Source: Evansella caseinilytica (GTDB lineage Bacteria > Bacillota > Bacilli > Bacillales > Salisediminibacteriaceae). From it: 64,000 nt of DNA. Shown piece by piece: positions 25,474 to 34,390 of the stretch. A program made the position numbers and the translations under genes. How positions within the stretch are numbered: position 1 is the first letter of the stretch; each line of letters starts with the position of its first letter. The notes beneath the pieces are model-generated. The model was given only the letters and a program-made list of their open reading frames with translations, did not search any database and was not told the origin of the DNA. The stretch is taken from the NCBI RefSeq assembly GCF_900107275.1, contig NZ_FNPI01000024.1, positions 1 to 64,000 on the forward strand. The letters are read 5' to 3'.

Positions 25474-25536
25474 TTGACACGCTAGATGCAGTTCGAATAT
25501 AATCGAACAAACAAACGTCATTCGATAGGAGTCGAA
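25474..25536 (+). promoter_or_regulatory. Sigma-A promoter with two TTCGA-N6-TCGAA operators
   Basis: A -35 TTGACA (25474-25479) and -10 TATAAT (25498-25503) are 18 bp apart. The inverted repeat TTCGAATATAATCGAA (25492-25507) covers the -10. A second one, TTCGATAGGAGTCGAA (25521-25536), covers the ribosome site of the regulator gene. Both have the form TTCGA-N6-TCGAA and start 29 bp apart. They are the probable self-repression sites of the downstream ArsR-type regulator. Confidence 0.85.
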
Positions 25537-25541
25537 CACAA

Positions 25542-26444
25542 ATGAAAGTCTATTCGAGATTTACCCCGCAAATGGAATTTATGGCAAGCTTATATGTTTT
25601 TGAACAGCAGGCGATTTACAAAAAGACCGACTTGGGTGCAAAATGGCGGAAACAAGTAGCGGCGGAACTGCCGGAGGATTTTTGCAGGCAATTGGAAAAC
25701 AAGGACGTCTCGGCAACGCTCACTTGGCTTCATCGTTGCATTCAAAATGATCTGACAGCTGGCGAGTCCGTGGAGGATTTACTCGGTTTTGTCCAACAGG
25801 AAGAGGAAGAATTTTCACCGGAAGTATGCAAGGGGATTGTCGGTCGGCCGCCGCTCCCTGCCCATGACGTTTATCCCTTATTGGACGCGTGGAATGACTG
25901 CTATTTTTCAAAGCTTGATCCTGCAATGATCGCCGGCTTAAGAAAAAAACAAGCCGATATTCAGGAGCTCATTGGAAAAAAGACAGCGAAGGAGGTCATC
26001 AATATTGCAACAAACGGATTAAGTCTCGACAATCAGCCGGACGACCTCGTCGTGACGCTCATTCCCCAATACCATGCGCGCCCTGTCATTCTGTATCACA
26101 TGGAAGGAGACACGTATTTTTATCAATACGCAGCAGACGACATTCCAGAGAAAAATGGCGCTCTTCCTCCTGTGATGCTGCGCGTGCAGCAGGCGCTGTC
26201 CGATGAAAACCGCCTGCGCATTTTAAAGCTGCTGGCAGCGAAACCACAGACATTCAAAGCGATTCATCAATACAGCGGGCTGGCGAAAAGTACTGTGCAT
26301 CACCACCTGATTACGCTGCGCTCAGCGGGGCTCGTGCATTTGCATATTTCACCGGGAAAGCCTGAATATTACACCTTCCGCGCTCAAGGTTTAAAAGAGC
26401 TGGATGGCAGAATGATGGACTATGTATACGGTGGTCTGAACTAG
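25542..26444 (+). CDS. ArsR-family winged-helix regulator
   Basis: A 300-residue protein with a large N-terminal ligand-type region (1-210) and a C-terminal ArsR winged helix (RVQQALSDENRLRILKLLAAKPQTFKAIHQYSGLAKSTVHHHLITLRSAGLVHLHI, about 215-275). No metal-binding CxC is present, so a metal signal is unlikely; the N-terminal region of this long ArsR type is of unknown ligand. It has a strong promoter with twin TTCGA-N6-TCGAA sites. The next plus-strand gene, 210 bp on, is an MFS exporter, which is the likely regulated partner; a hairpin repeat now lies between them. Confidence 0.8.
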   Translation: MKVYSRFTPQMEFMASLYVFEQQAIYKKTDLGAKWRKQVAAELPEDFCRQLENKDVSATLTWLHRCIQNDLTAGESVEDLLGFVQQEEEEFSPEVCKGIVGRPPLPAHDVYPLLDAWNDCYFSKLDPAMIAGLRKKQADIQELIGKKTAKEVINIATNGLSLDNQPDDLVVTLIPQYHARPVILYHMEGDTYFYQYAADDIPEKNGALPPVMLRVQQALSDENRLRILKLLAAKPQTFKAIHQYSGLAKSTVHHHLITLRSAGLVHLHISPGKPEYYTFRAQGLKELDGRMMDYVYGGLN

Positions 26445-26503
26445 CAGCCGAATAATCCCTTACTTCATTATTTTGAACCCCTCTTAACAGGCGTGTCCAA
26501 AAA

Positions 26504-26619
26504 GTGAACTCGTTTCAGCAAGCTGAAACTTCGGGGGGAATCAGGTGGAGACGCTACTCCACCTGATTTAACATCCCACCTACACTAACGCTTAGAGGTG
26601 GGGGGCTTTTACCCTATAA
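26504..26619 (-). repeat. Hairpin element, left copy (IS200/IS605-end-like)
   Basis: Read on the minus strand: CCCCCACCTCTAAGCG with its partner GTGTAGGTGGG, then a strong hairpin AATCAGGTGGAGTAGCG/CTCCACCTGATT, then GTTTCAGCTTGCTGAAAC and a terminal GAGTTCAC. No open frame is inside. A 70-80% similar copy in the same orientation is at 27937-28047, on the far side of the MFS gene. Confidence 0.8.
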
Positions 26620-26654
26620 GAAAAATCGATAAGCTGAATGGATGGTGATATCCC

Positions 26655-27911
26655 GTGAAAACTTTATTTTTTCAGCGTTCTTTCCTTTTTCTCTGGATTG
26701 CGCAGTCGGCGTCCGGCCTCGGCGGTACATTCGCCGCCTTTATTATGTCGTGGCTTGTCTACGATATCTCCGGCTCCAAAATTGCCATGAGCATGATCTG
26801 GATCTGTTTTATGGTGCCGAGCCTTCTGACAAATCTCCTTGCCGGACCGTATATTGACCGGTTGCAATATAAAACCGTCATGATTGTCTCTGAATGGATG
26901 CGGGCATTGGCGTTCTTCGTCCCAGGTATGCTGCTGTACATCGGACAGCTTCCATTGACAATGTTATTTCTTGCCGCCATCGTCACCGGATTTGCCGAAC
27001 CGCTGTTTCGTCCGGCAAGCATGGCTTATGTTGCCCAAATTTTGCCGAAGGAGGTGTTGCAGCGTGGAAATTCTATTTTGGAAGGGACGATGCAGACAAT
27101 GATGCTCATCGGTCCGGCACTTGGCGGATTGATGCTGACCTTTTTCGGTCCGTTATTTGTCATCACCATCCTTATCACCGCCGTTACCTTGTCCGGCATC
27201 CTTTTGCTTTTCATTGAATCTGGGAGGTCGGTTCAACAGCCGATTCGCTCCGCCTGGCTGCCGATGTTTAAGGAAGGCATCGGTTTTTACAAGGTTTACC
27301 CGGTGCTGTTCTGGATCGGCATCCTGATGTTGACGGTGAATTTCAGTACGGGAGCCGTACAGCCGATGTTTCTGCCTTATGTGCTGGAGCATTTAAATGG
27401 AACTGAATTTCAATACGGCCTATTTATGTCGCTGTTTTCCTGCGGGATGGTGCTCGGTTCTTTTATTACCGGATACTTCAAACAGCCGAAAAACCTTCGT
27501 TTCGTAATGCTTGGCAGTCTGACAATGAGCGGCTTTGCTCTCGTCTTACTCGGCATCATCACCAATATATGGATTGCCATCACCACTTCCATGCTGCAAG
27601 GCATATTCGCTGTTATCTTTACAATCAACAACACGACATTTTATCAAAAGCGCGTGCCGGAACATATACGCGGGAGAGTATTCACCGTGAGGGCGCTGCT
27701 TGCACAGTCAGGGATACCAATCGGCGCCGGTCTTGGCGGGGTTCTTACACAAATGTACAATTTCACGTTCGTGTTTACGTTATTTGGCGGAGTGATCATT
27801 GTTGCGACAATCGTTGCATGGCGCGCGAAAATCTTTCATCAATTAAACATGCCCCCGGTTGAGGTGAAGGCGCTCCAAGAGCATACAGGACAGCACAAGA
27901 CAGCGACTTAA
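26655..27911 (+). CDS. MFS exporter (MFS_3 / macrolide- or siderophore-efflux type)
   Basis: A 418-residue transporter with about 12 spans, starting FLFLWIAQSASGLGGTFAAFIMSWLVYDISGSK, typical of the MFS_3 family that includes macrolide efflux (MefA) and enterobactin exporters. The loop 2-3 motif is AGPYIDRLQYKTVM. The substrate is not known. The upstream ArsR-type regulator suggests inducible drug or metabolite export. The gene is bracketed by two similar hairpin elements in direct orientation, so this segment may have moved as a unit. Confidence 0.85.
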   Translation: MKTLFFQRSFLFLWIAQSASGLGGTFAAFIMSWLVYDISGSKIAMSMIWICFMVPSLLTNLLAGPYIDRLQYKTVMIVSEWMRALAFFVPGMLLYIGQLPLTMLFLAAIVTGFAEPLFRPASMAYVAQILPKEVLQRGNSILEGTMQTMMLIGPALGGLMLTFFGPLFVITILITAVTLSGILLLFIESGRSVQQPIRSAWLPMFKEGIGFYKVYPVLFWIGILMLTVNFSTGAVQPMFLPYVLEHLNGTEFQYGLFMSLFSCGMVLGSFITGYFKQPKNLRFVMLGSLTMSGFALVLLGIITNIWIAITTSMLQGIFAVIFTINNTTFYQKRVPEHIRGRVFTVRALLAQSGIPIGAGLGGVLTQMYNFTFVFTLFGGVIIVATIVAWRAKIFHQLNMPPVEVKALQEHTGQHKTAT

Positions 27912-27936
27912 GCTCAACCGAGAGCTGTGCTTTGGA

Positions 27937-28047
27937 GTGAACTCGCAACAGCCAAGCTGAAACATCGTGGAATCAGGTGGAGACTCTACTCCACCTGATT
28001 TATCCCACCTACGCTAACGCTTAGATGTGGGGGCTTATACCCTATAA
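27937..28047 (-). repeat. Hairpin element, right copy (IS200/IS605-end-like)
   Basis: Same order of hairpins as the copy at 26504-26619: GCCCCCACATCTAAGCG with GCGTAGGTGGG, then AATCAGGTGGAGTAG/CTCCACCTGATT, then TTTCAGCTTGGCTG and GAGTTCAC. It lacks the ATGTT-type spacer of copy 1. It begins 26 bp past the MFS stop. Confidence 0.8.
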
Positions 28048-28258
28048 AAAAAGCGATAACAACATGCTATCGTTCTTACACTGCCATCATGTTTATGATA
28101 AAACTGCTATCATTCATGAGCAAGATCCCCTTTCGTTCACAGAAGTTGATTTGCGGTCAAATTCTATTATTACGATTGGAGATTTTTTCGTCACGTGGCC
28201 ACGGTTGTAGCTTTTTTTACACGTGCTGAACACGTGTTTTTCAACTGATATTACTAAA

Positions 28259-28392
28259 AGAGCGTGTTCAAAAAGGCAATGGTTCCGCTCGATGCGCCGA
28301 CTACGAGAACCCCACTTATAGCCGGCTTTAAAAGAATGCATCGGCTTCACTCATTGCTTCGTGCTTGTAACCGATCTTTTTGAACAAACACT
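28259..28392 (-). repeat. MITE-like element (inverted) with AAA target duplication
   Basis: AGAGCGTGTTCAAAAAGG on the left, TTTTTGAACAAACACT on the right; AAA at 28256-28258 and 28393-28395. Directly followed by a GGGGTGTCTCATAAGG hairpin like the one that forms the left end of the copy at 5376-5782. Confidence 0.85.
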
Positions 28393-28537
28393 AAAGGGGT
28401 GTCTCATAAGGTACGGTCACCTTTGAAACACCCTCGTTTCGGCACTGCCGATTATTTACACCAAGCATCACGCGTCACTAGAGAAAGGGGAAAATACCCT
28501 TTTTCTGTTCCTTTAGTCTATCCGTGCTGTTTTTCCA

Positions 28538-29839
28538 TCAAGACGATTTTTTCAAAAATCCGCTGTAGCGGCGTTCAAGCAGTTGACTTTCCACTTGTTT
28601 CATCGTGTCCAACGCCACGCCGACAACGATAAGCAAGCTTGTTCCCCCAATATGCACCGCCGTCGGCAATCCGAGAGCCGACGAAAAGATTAACGGCAGA
28701 ATGGCGATTACCGCAAGGAACAAGGAACCGACAAAGGTCAAGCGGTACAATGTACGCACGATATACGTTTGCGTTGCCTTTCCCGGTCGGATGCCGGGGA
28801 TAAACCCGTTTTGTTTTTTCAAATTATCCGCCATTTGCTCGGGATTGATTTGAACAAAAGTATAGAAATAAGCAAAGGCGATAATCAACAGGCCGTATAC
28901 AACCATACCGATCGGATTTTTCAGATCAAAAGCATCAATCACCCATTGGCTGACAGCTCCACCCGAGCCAAAAATACCGGCAATTGTCTGCGGTAAATAA
29001 AAAAGTGCAGAAGCAAAAATCACCGGAATAACTCCCGCGGCATTTACCTTGATCGGCAAGTGGGTTGATTGCCCCCCGGTGGGCCGTCCGCCGGCTGCCA
29101 TTTTTTTCGCGTACTGAACCGGAATTTTGCGGACCGCCTGCTGGACGAAAATCACGGCAACCACAATCGCCACGATTGCCATAAGAATTAGCAGCACCGT
29201 GACAATATTAATAAACAATTGCTCTCCGGCATCTTCTATATATGTAGTATAAAGCTGCATGACAGCTGTAGGAATACCTGCCGCAATTCCCCCGAAGATA
29301 ATAATGGAAATCCCGTTTCCTATTCCTTTGACGGTAATTTGCTCCCCAATCCACATCAGGAAAGCTGTTCCCGCCGTCAAGACAACCGCAATCAACAAGT
29401 ACGTCATGACGCTTGGATTAGGAACAAGTCCGGGCATCAGGTTATTGAATCCGATCGACAACGCAAGCGCCTGAAAAAAGGCAATCACAATCGTTGCATA
29501 TCTGGTTACCTGAGCTAATTTTTTTCGTCCGACTTCCCCTTGCTTTGACCATTCGGTAAATTTAGGGACAACGTCCATTCTCAACAATTGGACGATGATG
29601 GAAGCAGTAATATAAGGCATGATTCCCGTTGCAAAAATCGAGAATTTTTCCAACGCTCCTCCCCCAAAAGCATTTAAGAAGCCAAAGGCAGACAATCCCC
29701 CGAAGTCAAGAGCGTCCGAATTCACTCCCGGCGCAGGGATATGGGTACCAATTCGGAACACCACCAGCATCAGCAATGTAAAGATAATTTTATTGCGCAG
29801 ATCCCCCACGCGAAAAATATTGCGGATCGTACGAAACAT
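28538..29839 (-). CDS. secY: SecY, stand-alone copy
   Basis: Full-length protein-conducting channel subunit (433 residues, 10 spans), with the canonical N-terminus MFRTIRNIFRVGDLRNKI, the TM2 plug region (NAFGGGALEKFSIFATGIMPYITASII) and the cytoplasmic loop KKQNGFIPGIRPGKAT. I take ATG 29839, six bases after AGAGGTG, rather than GTG 29848. SecY normally lies in the spc ribosomal protein operon between rplO and adk; here its neighbours are hom on one side and an MFS gene on the other, so this is either a second, accessory SecY or a relocated gene. No accessory Sec genes (secA2, asp, gtf) are nearby. The key channel residues look intact. Confidence 0.93.
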   Translation of the reverse strand: MFRTIRNIFRVGDLRNKIIFTLLMLVVFRIGTHIPAPGVNSDALDFGGLSAFGFLNAFGGGALEKFSIFATGIMPYITASIIVQLLRMDVVPKFTEWSKQGEVGRKKLAQVTRYATIVIAFFQALALSIGFNNLMPGLVPNPSVMTYLLIAVVLTAGTAFLMWIGEQITVKGIGNGISIIIFGGIAAGIPTAVMQLYTTYIEDAGEQLFINIVTVLLILMAIVAIVVAVIFVQQAVRKIPVQYAKKMAAGGRPTGGQSTHLPIKVNAAGVIPVIFASALFYLPQTIAGIFGSGGAVSQWVIDAFDLKNPIGMVVYGLLIIAFAYFYTFVQINPEQMADNLKKQNGFIPGIRPGKATQTYIVRTLYRLTFVGSLFLAVIAILPLIFSSALGLPTAVHIGGTSLLIVVGVALDTMKQVESQLLERRYSGFLKKSS

Positions 29840-29954
29840 ATGCAGCACCTCTACCTCATAAGTATGAGACTTTGAACCAAGCCTAAAGTCTGTATTAATA
29901 GAATAACATATTTTTGAAAAAATACATGTGTATTTTTATGATATTGAAAAAAAA

Positions 29955-30003
29955 GTGCCAGGCACTCTGCAGCACATTAAAGTGCTACAGAGTGCCTGGC
30001 ACC
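29955..30003. repeat. GTGCCAGGCACTCT palindrome, copy 1 (end of hom)
   Basis: GTGCCAGGCACTCTGCAG pairs with CTACAGAGTGCCTGGCAC over a short A/T loop. On the minus strand it contains the last eight codons and stop of hom and is followed by T8, so it acts as the terminator too. Other copies: 38666-38716 and 41523-41577. Confidence 0.9.
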
Positions 30004-31260
30004 GATAACTGTTTGCCGGTCTGCCAGCACAGGATAAACTTCCACCGTCCCTTTGCTTAGTAATTTCAACAATTCCACCTTTTCTTCCACAGCTTCCACA
30101 ATCGCGGCTGTTTTTTGTTTCGGGTGAACAGCTGATTGCAACAGCTCCGCCCCGGCCTGGGCAAGGCTTTGCAAGAGCCCATGCTTCCCGGTGACAAACC
30201 AGAGAGAGGAGCCATCGTCCCCGCGTTGATCGCTGTCCTGTTTCTCCGGAAAACCGTGGGCGATAAACTCGCTGCCGTCCTTTTCTTGCTCCCACGGATT
30301 CGTAAGCACGGATACGATGTCCTCCACTACGGCACTCGATGTGGGATATTTCCCCGCTCCCGGACCTTGCAGCAACAGCGATCCGACAATGCTTCCTTCG
30401 ATATGTACCCCGTTATTCACCCCTTCTACTCCAAAAAGCGGATGACCGTGAAAAACAAAGCTCGGCCTTACAGATGCACGAATCGTTTCCCCTTCCTTCA
30501 CCAGCGAAGCAATATGCTTTATTCTCCCGCACAGTTGTTCCCCCAACTCCATATCCTCCCCACCGACGGCGCGGATTCCCACCGGCTCCGGCGCTTCCCA
30601 GCGTGGAGACTTGCCATATAGCCATTGACTTAAGATCGTCGTTTTAAAATATGCGTCCCAGCCGTCAACATCCTTGTCAGGAACGGCTTCCGCATAACCT
30701 TTTTCCTGCGCCTCCTGCAGCGCCTCGGCAAAGGTCAGCCGGTCCTCTCTCATTTTCGTCAGCATAAAGTTGGATGTCCCGTTCAAAATTCCTTCCAGCT
30801 TGACGATAGTATTGACCTTTAGAGCGTGACGCAGCGTATTTAGCAGCGGAATGCCGCCGGCCACCGCCGCTTCGTACAGCAGCCGGCATTTGTTTGCCGC
30901 TGCTATACGCTGAAGCTCCGGCCCGCGCTTTGCAATCAACTCTTTATTGGCTGAAACGACGGGAACTCCCAGCTTCAACAGCCTGTCAACATAAGGGTAT
31001 GCTGACTCCGCGTCAGAAACGGCTTCTACCGCCAAGTCAAGCTTCATTTCACTGTTCAGGATATCCTCCAAGCTGCTTGTCACCACGGTCTCTCGGCTGA
31101 CATGCCGCTGCCGCCGAGTATTTTTTACCAGCACGAAAGGAATATTTATCTGCCGGCCGATCAGCGCTTCCAGCTTTGCCCGCTTGTTTTCAATTGTCCG
31201 GTAAACCCCTTCGCCGACGGTGCCGAAGCCGATGAGCGCAATATTATACCGTTGAGCCAT
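29977..31260 (-). CDS. hom: Homoserine dehydrogenase
   Basis: NAD(P)-dependent homoserine dehydrogenase, which turns aspartate semialdehyde into homoserine, precursor of methionine and threonine. 427 residues: Rossmann motif GFGTVGEGVY (12-21), catalytic-domain motifs LLYEAAVAGGIPLLNTLR and GILNGTSNFMLTKM, and a shortened, divergent C-terminal ACT-like part. It lies 34 bp after metY and so is under that gene's SAM riboswitch, not in a hom-thrC-thrB operon. That suggests a methionine-dedicated isozyme. Its last eight codons and stop (GARHSVAL) lie within a palindromic repeat. Confidence 0.93.
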   Translation of the reverse strand: MAQRYNIALIGFGTVGEGVYRTIENKRAKLEALIGRQINIPFVLVKNTRRQRHVSRETVVTSSLEDILNSEMKLDLAVEAVSDAESAYPYVDRLLKLGVPVVSANKELIAKRGPELQRIAAANKCRLLYEAAVAGGIPLLNTLRHALKVNTIVKLEGILNGTSNFMLTKMREDRLTFAEALQEAQEKGYAEAVPDKDVDGWDAYFKTTILSQWLYGKSPRWEAPEPVGIRAVGGEDMELGEQLCGRIKHIASLVKEGETIRASVRPSFVFHGHPLFGVEGVNNGVHIEGSIVGSLLLQGPGAGKYPTSSAVVEDIVSVLTNPWEQEKDGSEFIAHGFPEKQDSDQRGDDGSSLWFVTGKHGLLQSLAQAGAELLQSAVHPKQKTAAIVEAVEEKVELLKLLSKGTVEVYPVLADRQTVIGARHSVAL

Positions 31261-31294
31261 AGGAAGGTTTCCCCCTTATTCGCATTTATTTTTT

Positions 31295-32632
31295 TCACTT
31301 TTTTATCCTTTGCTGGCACTCAGCACTCAGCCCGGTCGCCTTTTGCAACGCCTGATCCAAATCTTTAAATAAGTCCTCCACACTTTCAATGCCGACAGAT
31401 AAACGGACGAGATCTTCCGTCACACCAGTTGCAGCCAGTTCATCGTCGGACAATTGCTGGTGTGTCGTCGTTGCTGGATGAATGATCAAGCTTTTCGCAT
31501 CCCCGACATTGGCAAGGTGTGACCATAATGAAATGCTGTCAATCAGCTTTCTGCCGGCATCGCGCCCGCCTTGAATGCCGAAGTTCACGATCGAGCCGTA
31601 GCCGTTGCTCAACTGCCCCGTGGCATGCCCGTGAGAAGGATGAGATGTCAGCCCCGGATAGGAAACCCACGCCACAGCCGGATGTTCTTCCAGCAACTGT
31701 GCCAGCTTCAGGGCATTTTCATTGTGGCGCTGTACTCGTAAATGCAAGGTTTCCAGGCCCTGCAATAGTTGAAAGGCGTTAAACGGACTTAAGCATGCGC
31801 CGAAGTCACGCAACAGCTGAACCCGAAATTTCGTTGCAAACGCCAGGTTACCGAAATCCTTGGCATAAACGATTCCATTGTAGCTGCGGTCCGGTTCGGT
31901 AAAGCCGGGGAACTTTTCAGAATTCCACTGAAACCTGCCCCCGTCAATGACAATACCACCAATCGATGTTCCATGTCCCCCGATCCACTTCGTCGCCGAA
32001 TGAATGACAATGTCGGCACCGTAACGCAACGGTTTGCAGACATACGGAGTGGCAAAGGTATTATCAATAACGAGCGGAATGCCTGCTTCATGTGCCACAG
32101 CGGCGACGCCTTGAACGTCCAGGACATGCAAGCTCGGGTTCCCGATAATTTCCGCAAACACCGCTTTCGTCTTCTCATTGATCGCAGCTTTGAAGTTTAC
32201 CGGATCGCTGGCGTCGACAAAGCGGACGTTAATGCCGTATTTCGGCAACGTAATGGAAAATAAATTGTACGTGCCGCCATACAGGTTTGTTGCGGCAACA
32301 ATTTCGTCTCCGGCTCCGGCAATATTCAATATCGTCAATGCAATCGCCGCCATTCCGGATGAAGCGGCAACAGCGGCGACACCGTCTTCCAACAGCGCAA
32401 CACGTTTTTCAAACACATCTACTGTCGGATTCCCGATCCGCGAGTAAATATTCCCCGGCTCACTCAGCGAGAATAAGCTTTCCGCGTGAGCTGTGTCGTG
32501 AAACACGTAGGAGCTCGTTTGATAGATCGGAACAGCTCTCGATCCGGTTGTCGGGTCCGGTGATTGTCCACCGTGTAACAGGAGCGTTTCCAAGTTATAC
32601 GTCGTATCCAAGGCTTGTGTCTCTTTCGTCAT
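31295..32632 (-). CDS. metY: O-acetylhomoserine sulfhydrylase
   Basis: PLP enzyme of the Cys/Met metabolism family that makes homocysteine directly from O-acetylhomoserine and sulfide. 445 residues, longer than cystathionine synthases, which favours the MetY type. The PLP lysine is in IHSATKWIGGHGT; SSGMAAIALT and NPSLHVLDV are also conserved. It opens a metY-hom operon behind a SAM-I riboswitch. With metX just upstream it forms the direct sulfhydrylation route to methionine. Confidence 0.93.
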   Translation of the reverse strand: MTKETQALDTTYNLETLLLHGGQSPDPTTGSRAVPIYQTSSYVFHDTAHAESLFSLSEPGNIYSRIGNPTVDVFEKRVALLEDGVAAVAASSGMAAIALTILNIAGAGDEIVAATNLYGGTYNLFSITLPKYGINVRFVDASDPVNFKAAINEKTKAVFAEIIGNPSLHVLDVQGVAAVAHEAGIPLVIDNTFATPYVCKPLRYGADIVIHSATKWIGGHGTSIGGIVIDGGRFQWNSEKFPGFTEPDRSYNGIVYAKDFGNLAFATKFRVQLLRDFGACLSPFNAFQLLQGLETLHLRVQRHNENALKLAQLLEEHPAVAWVSYPGLTSHPSHGHATGQLSNGYGSIVNFGIQGGRDAGRKLIDSISLWSHLANVGDAKSLIIHPATTTHQQLSDDELAATGVTEDLVRLSVGIESVEDLFKDLDQALQKATGLSAECQQRIKK

Positions 32633-32699
32633 TTGTCATTCCTCCAATGAATCATTTATTTGACCTGTGCTTACCTTTCGTGCTGTCGCTTGCATTTGT

Positions 32700-32863
32700 A
32701 AAAAAACACCTTTCCCTGGATAAAAGAAAGGTGTCCTTGTGATCTCCCTTCTCTTATCACTCAAAGCTTTCCTCACCGCTTTGCAGGTAGTGGCACCTTT
32801 CGAGATGTTTCTGATGGTTGCCGGGCTTCATCGGGCCAGTCCCTCCGCCGCTCTTGATAAGAG
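32700..32863 (-). ncRNA. SAM-I riboswitch upstream of metY-hom
   Basis: Aptamer 32863-32751 on the minus strand: P1 CTCTTATCA/TGATAAGAG (perfect nine pairs), GAGCGGCGGAGGGACTGGCC, GATGAAGCCCGGCAACC. The terminator follows with arms 32726-32734 and 32706-32714 (GAAAGGTGT type) and T6. Confidence 0.95.
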
Positions 32864-32880
32864 CTTGCTATTGTTTTCAT

Positions 32881-33966
32881 TTATTGCTTTAGCGCCGCCT
32901 GTACGACATTCCCCCATTTTTCAAATTCCGTCAAAAAGCCGTCATGGCCAAAAATCGTTTCCACTTCATGGAAGCAGACATTTGCGCCGGCCTGCCGCCA
33001 AAGCTCGCCAAACCTTTTCATTTCTGCTGCAGGATAAAGTAGATCCCCTTGAAAAGCGATAAGCTGAACCTTCTTTTTAAATCTTCCGAGAATTTCCACA
33101 AGCGATCCCCTGCCGTCCTCCAGATCGTGATGATCCATCGCTTTTAATAAATATAAATAGCTGTTCGGATCGAAGCGCTCTGTAAACTTGTCTCCTTGGT
33201 AAAGCAGATACGATTCCACTTGATATGCCACTTCATCGTGTTTTTCTCCCCACGGCTCTTTTTTATCCCGGTGAAAACGCTGGTTAAACAGCCGGTCGGA
33301 ACGATAGGTGATCATCCCCAGCATTCGCGCGATCGACAGTCCGCTTTTCGGAAAAGCAGCCTTGGAGTAGCAGCCGTTATTCCAATTCGGATCATCAAGA
33401 ATCGCTTTCCGGGCAATCGCATTGTAGGTTATTCCATAATCGCTCAAAGAAGGTGTCGCCGCCAGCACAATGACTTGTTCCGTAGCTTCCGGGTACATCA
33501 TTGCCCACTCCAGCGTCTGCATTCCTCCCAATGAACCGCCGATAACTGCTTTTAATTTCGCAATGCCTAACAGCTTCAGCGCTTCATATTGTGCACGAAC
33601 CATGTCGCGGACACTGATAAACGGCAAGGATGTCCGGTAAGGCTCGCCGGTTTTTGGATTGATGGAAACGGGACCGGTTGAGCCATTGCACCCGCCGATG
33701 ACATTGAATGTCATCACCTGGTACCTCTGGGCATCTACATAACCGTTGCTGTTGATCAGGCCTCTCCACCAGCCTGGCTCCTCCGCCGTGCCTACCGTGA
33801 ATTGATTTCCGGTCAGTGCATGACAGACAAGAATGACTTCCCCGGTTGCCGGACCGCACCTTTCATACGCCAGCTTGACATCTTCGATCACTTTGCCGCA
33901 TTCCAGCATCAGCTTTGGCAGAGTGACGAATCCGCCCGTCGTTTGGAGCTTTTGTTTTACAGTCAT
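32881..33966 (-). CDS. metX: Homoserine O-acetyltransferase
   Basis: Alpha/beta hydrolase-fold enzyme that activates homoserine with acetyl-CoA. 361 residues. The nucleophile serine is in AVIGGSLGGMQTLEW (about residue 144) and the catalytic histidine in FGHDGFL near the C-terminus (about 340). NVIGGCNGSTGP and NWNNGCYSK are MetX hallmarks. It sits between two riboswitch-controlled units: its own SAM-I riboswitches are upstream, and the metY riboswitch begins 18 bp past its stop. Confidence 0.95.
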   Translation of the reverse strand: MTVKQKLQTTGGFVTLPKLMLECGKVIEDVKLAYERCGPATGEVILVCHALTGNQFTVGTAEEPGWWRGLINSNGYVDAQRYQVMTFNVIGGCNGSTGPVSINPKTGEPYRTSLPFISVRDMVRAQYEALKLLGIAKLKAVIGGSLGGMQTLEWAMMYPEATEQVIVLAATPSLSDYGITYNAIARKAILDDPNWNNGCYSKAAFPKSGLSIARMLGMITYRSDRLFNQRFHRDKKEPWGEKHDEVAYQVESYLLYQGDKFTERFDPNSYLYLLKAMDHHDLEDGRGSLVEILGRFKKKVQLIAFQGDLLYPAAEMKRFGELWRQAGANVCFHEVETIFGHDGFLTEFEKWGNVVQAALKQ

Positions 33967-34097
33967 GCCTCAGGCACCTCCTTTTGAAAAAATAACAAAT
34001 GGACGATCGCGAATAATTTTTCTCTTCATCACGCGTCAACCATTGTCAACACAGAAGCTGGAATCGGCTCCACATCCAGCTCGCAGGCTTTCGCGGT

Positions 34098-34285
34098 CAA
34101 AAAAATCTCCCTGCCTGAAAGACAGAGAGACTTGGTTCTATCGTAAACCTCTCTCTCATCTTTCAAAGCGAATCGCTTTGCAGGAATTGGCACCTTGCAC
34201 ACGGAACGGAAACGATTCTGCGTTATCCGTGCGCTGGTTGCCGGGTTTCATCGGGCCTATCCCTCCACCTCTCTTGATAAGAGCA
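34098..34285 (-). ncRNA. SAM-I riboswitch upstream of metX (proximal)
   Basis: Aptamer about 34285-34150: CTCTTATCAAGAGAGGTGG, GGGATAGGCCCGATG, AAACCCGGCAACC, a long P3 hairpin around CGGAAACGATTCTGCG, GGTGCCAATTCC, closing GATGAGAGAG. Terminator arms CAGAGAGA / TCTCCCTG with T7 at 34098-34132. Confidence 0.95.
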
Positions 34286-34390
34286 ACGCTATTATTTTAT
34301 TATCATGCTGATCTACATTATTCAACACATCGGATGAGGTTTGTAATATTCTCACTTCGTGTAATTATTAATCTTTTTTGAATATTATCA

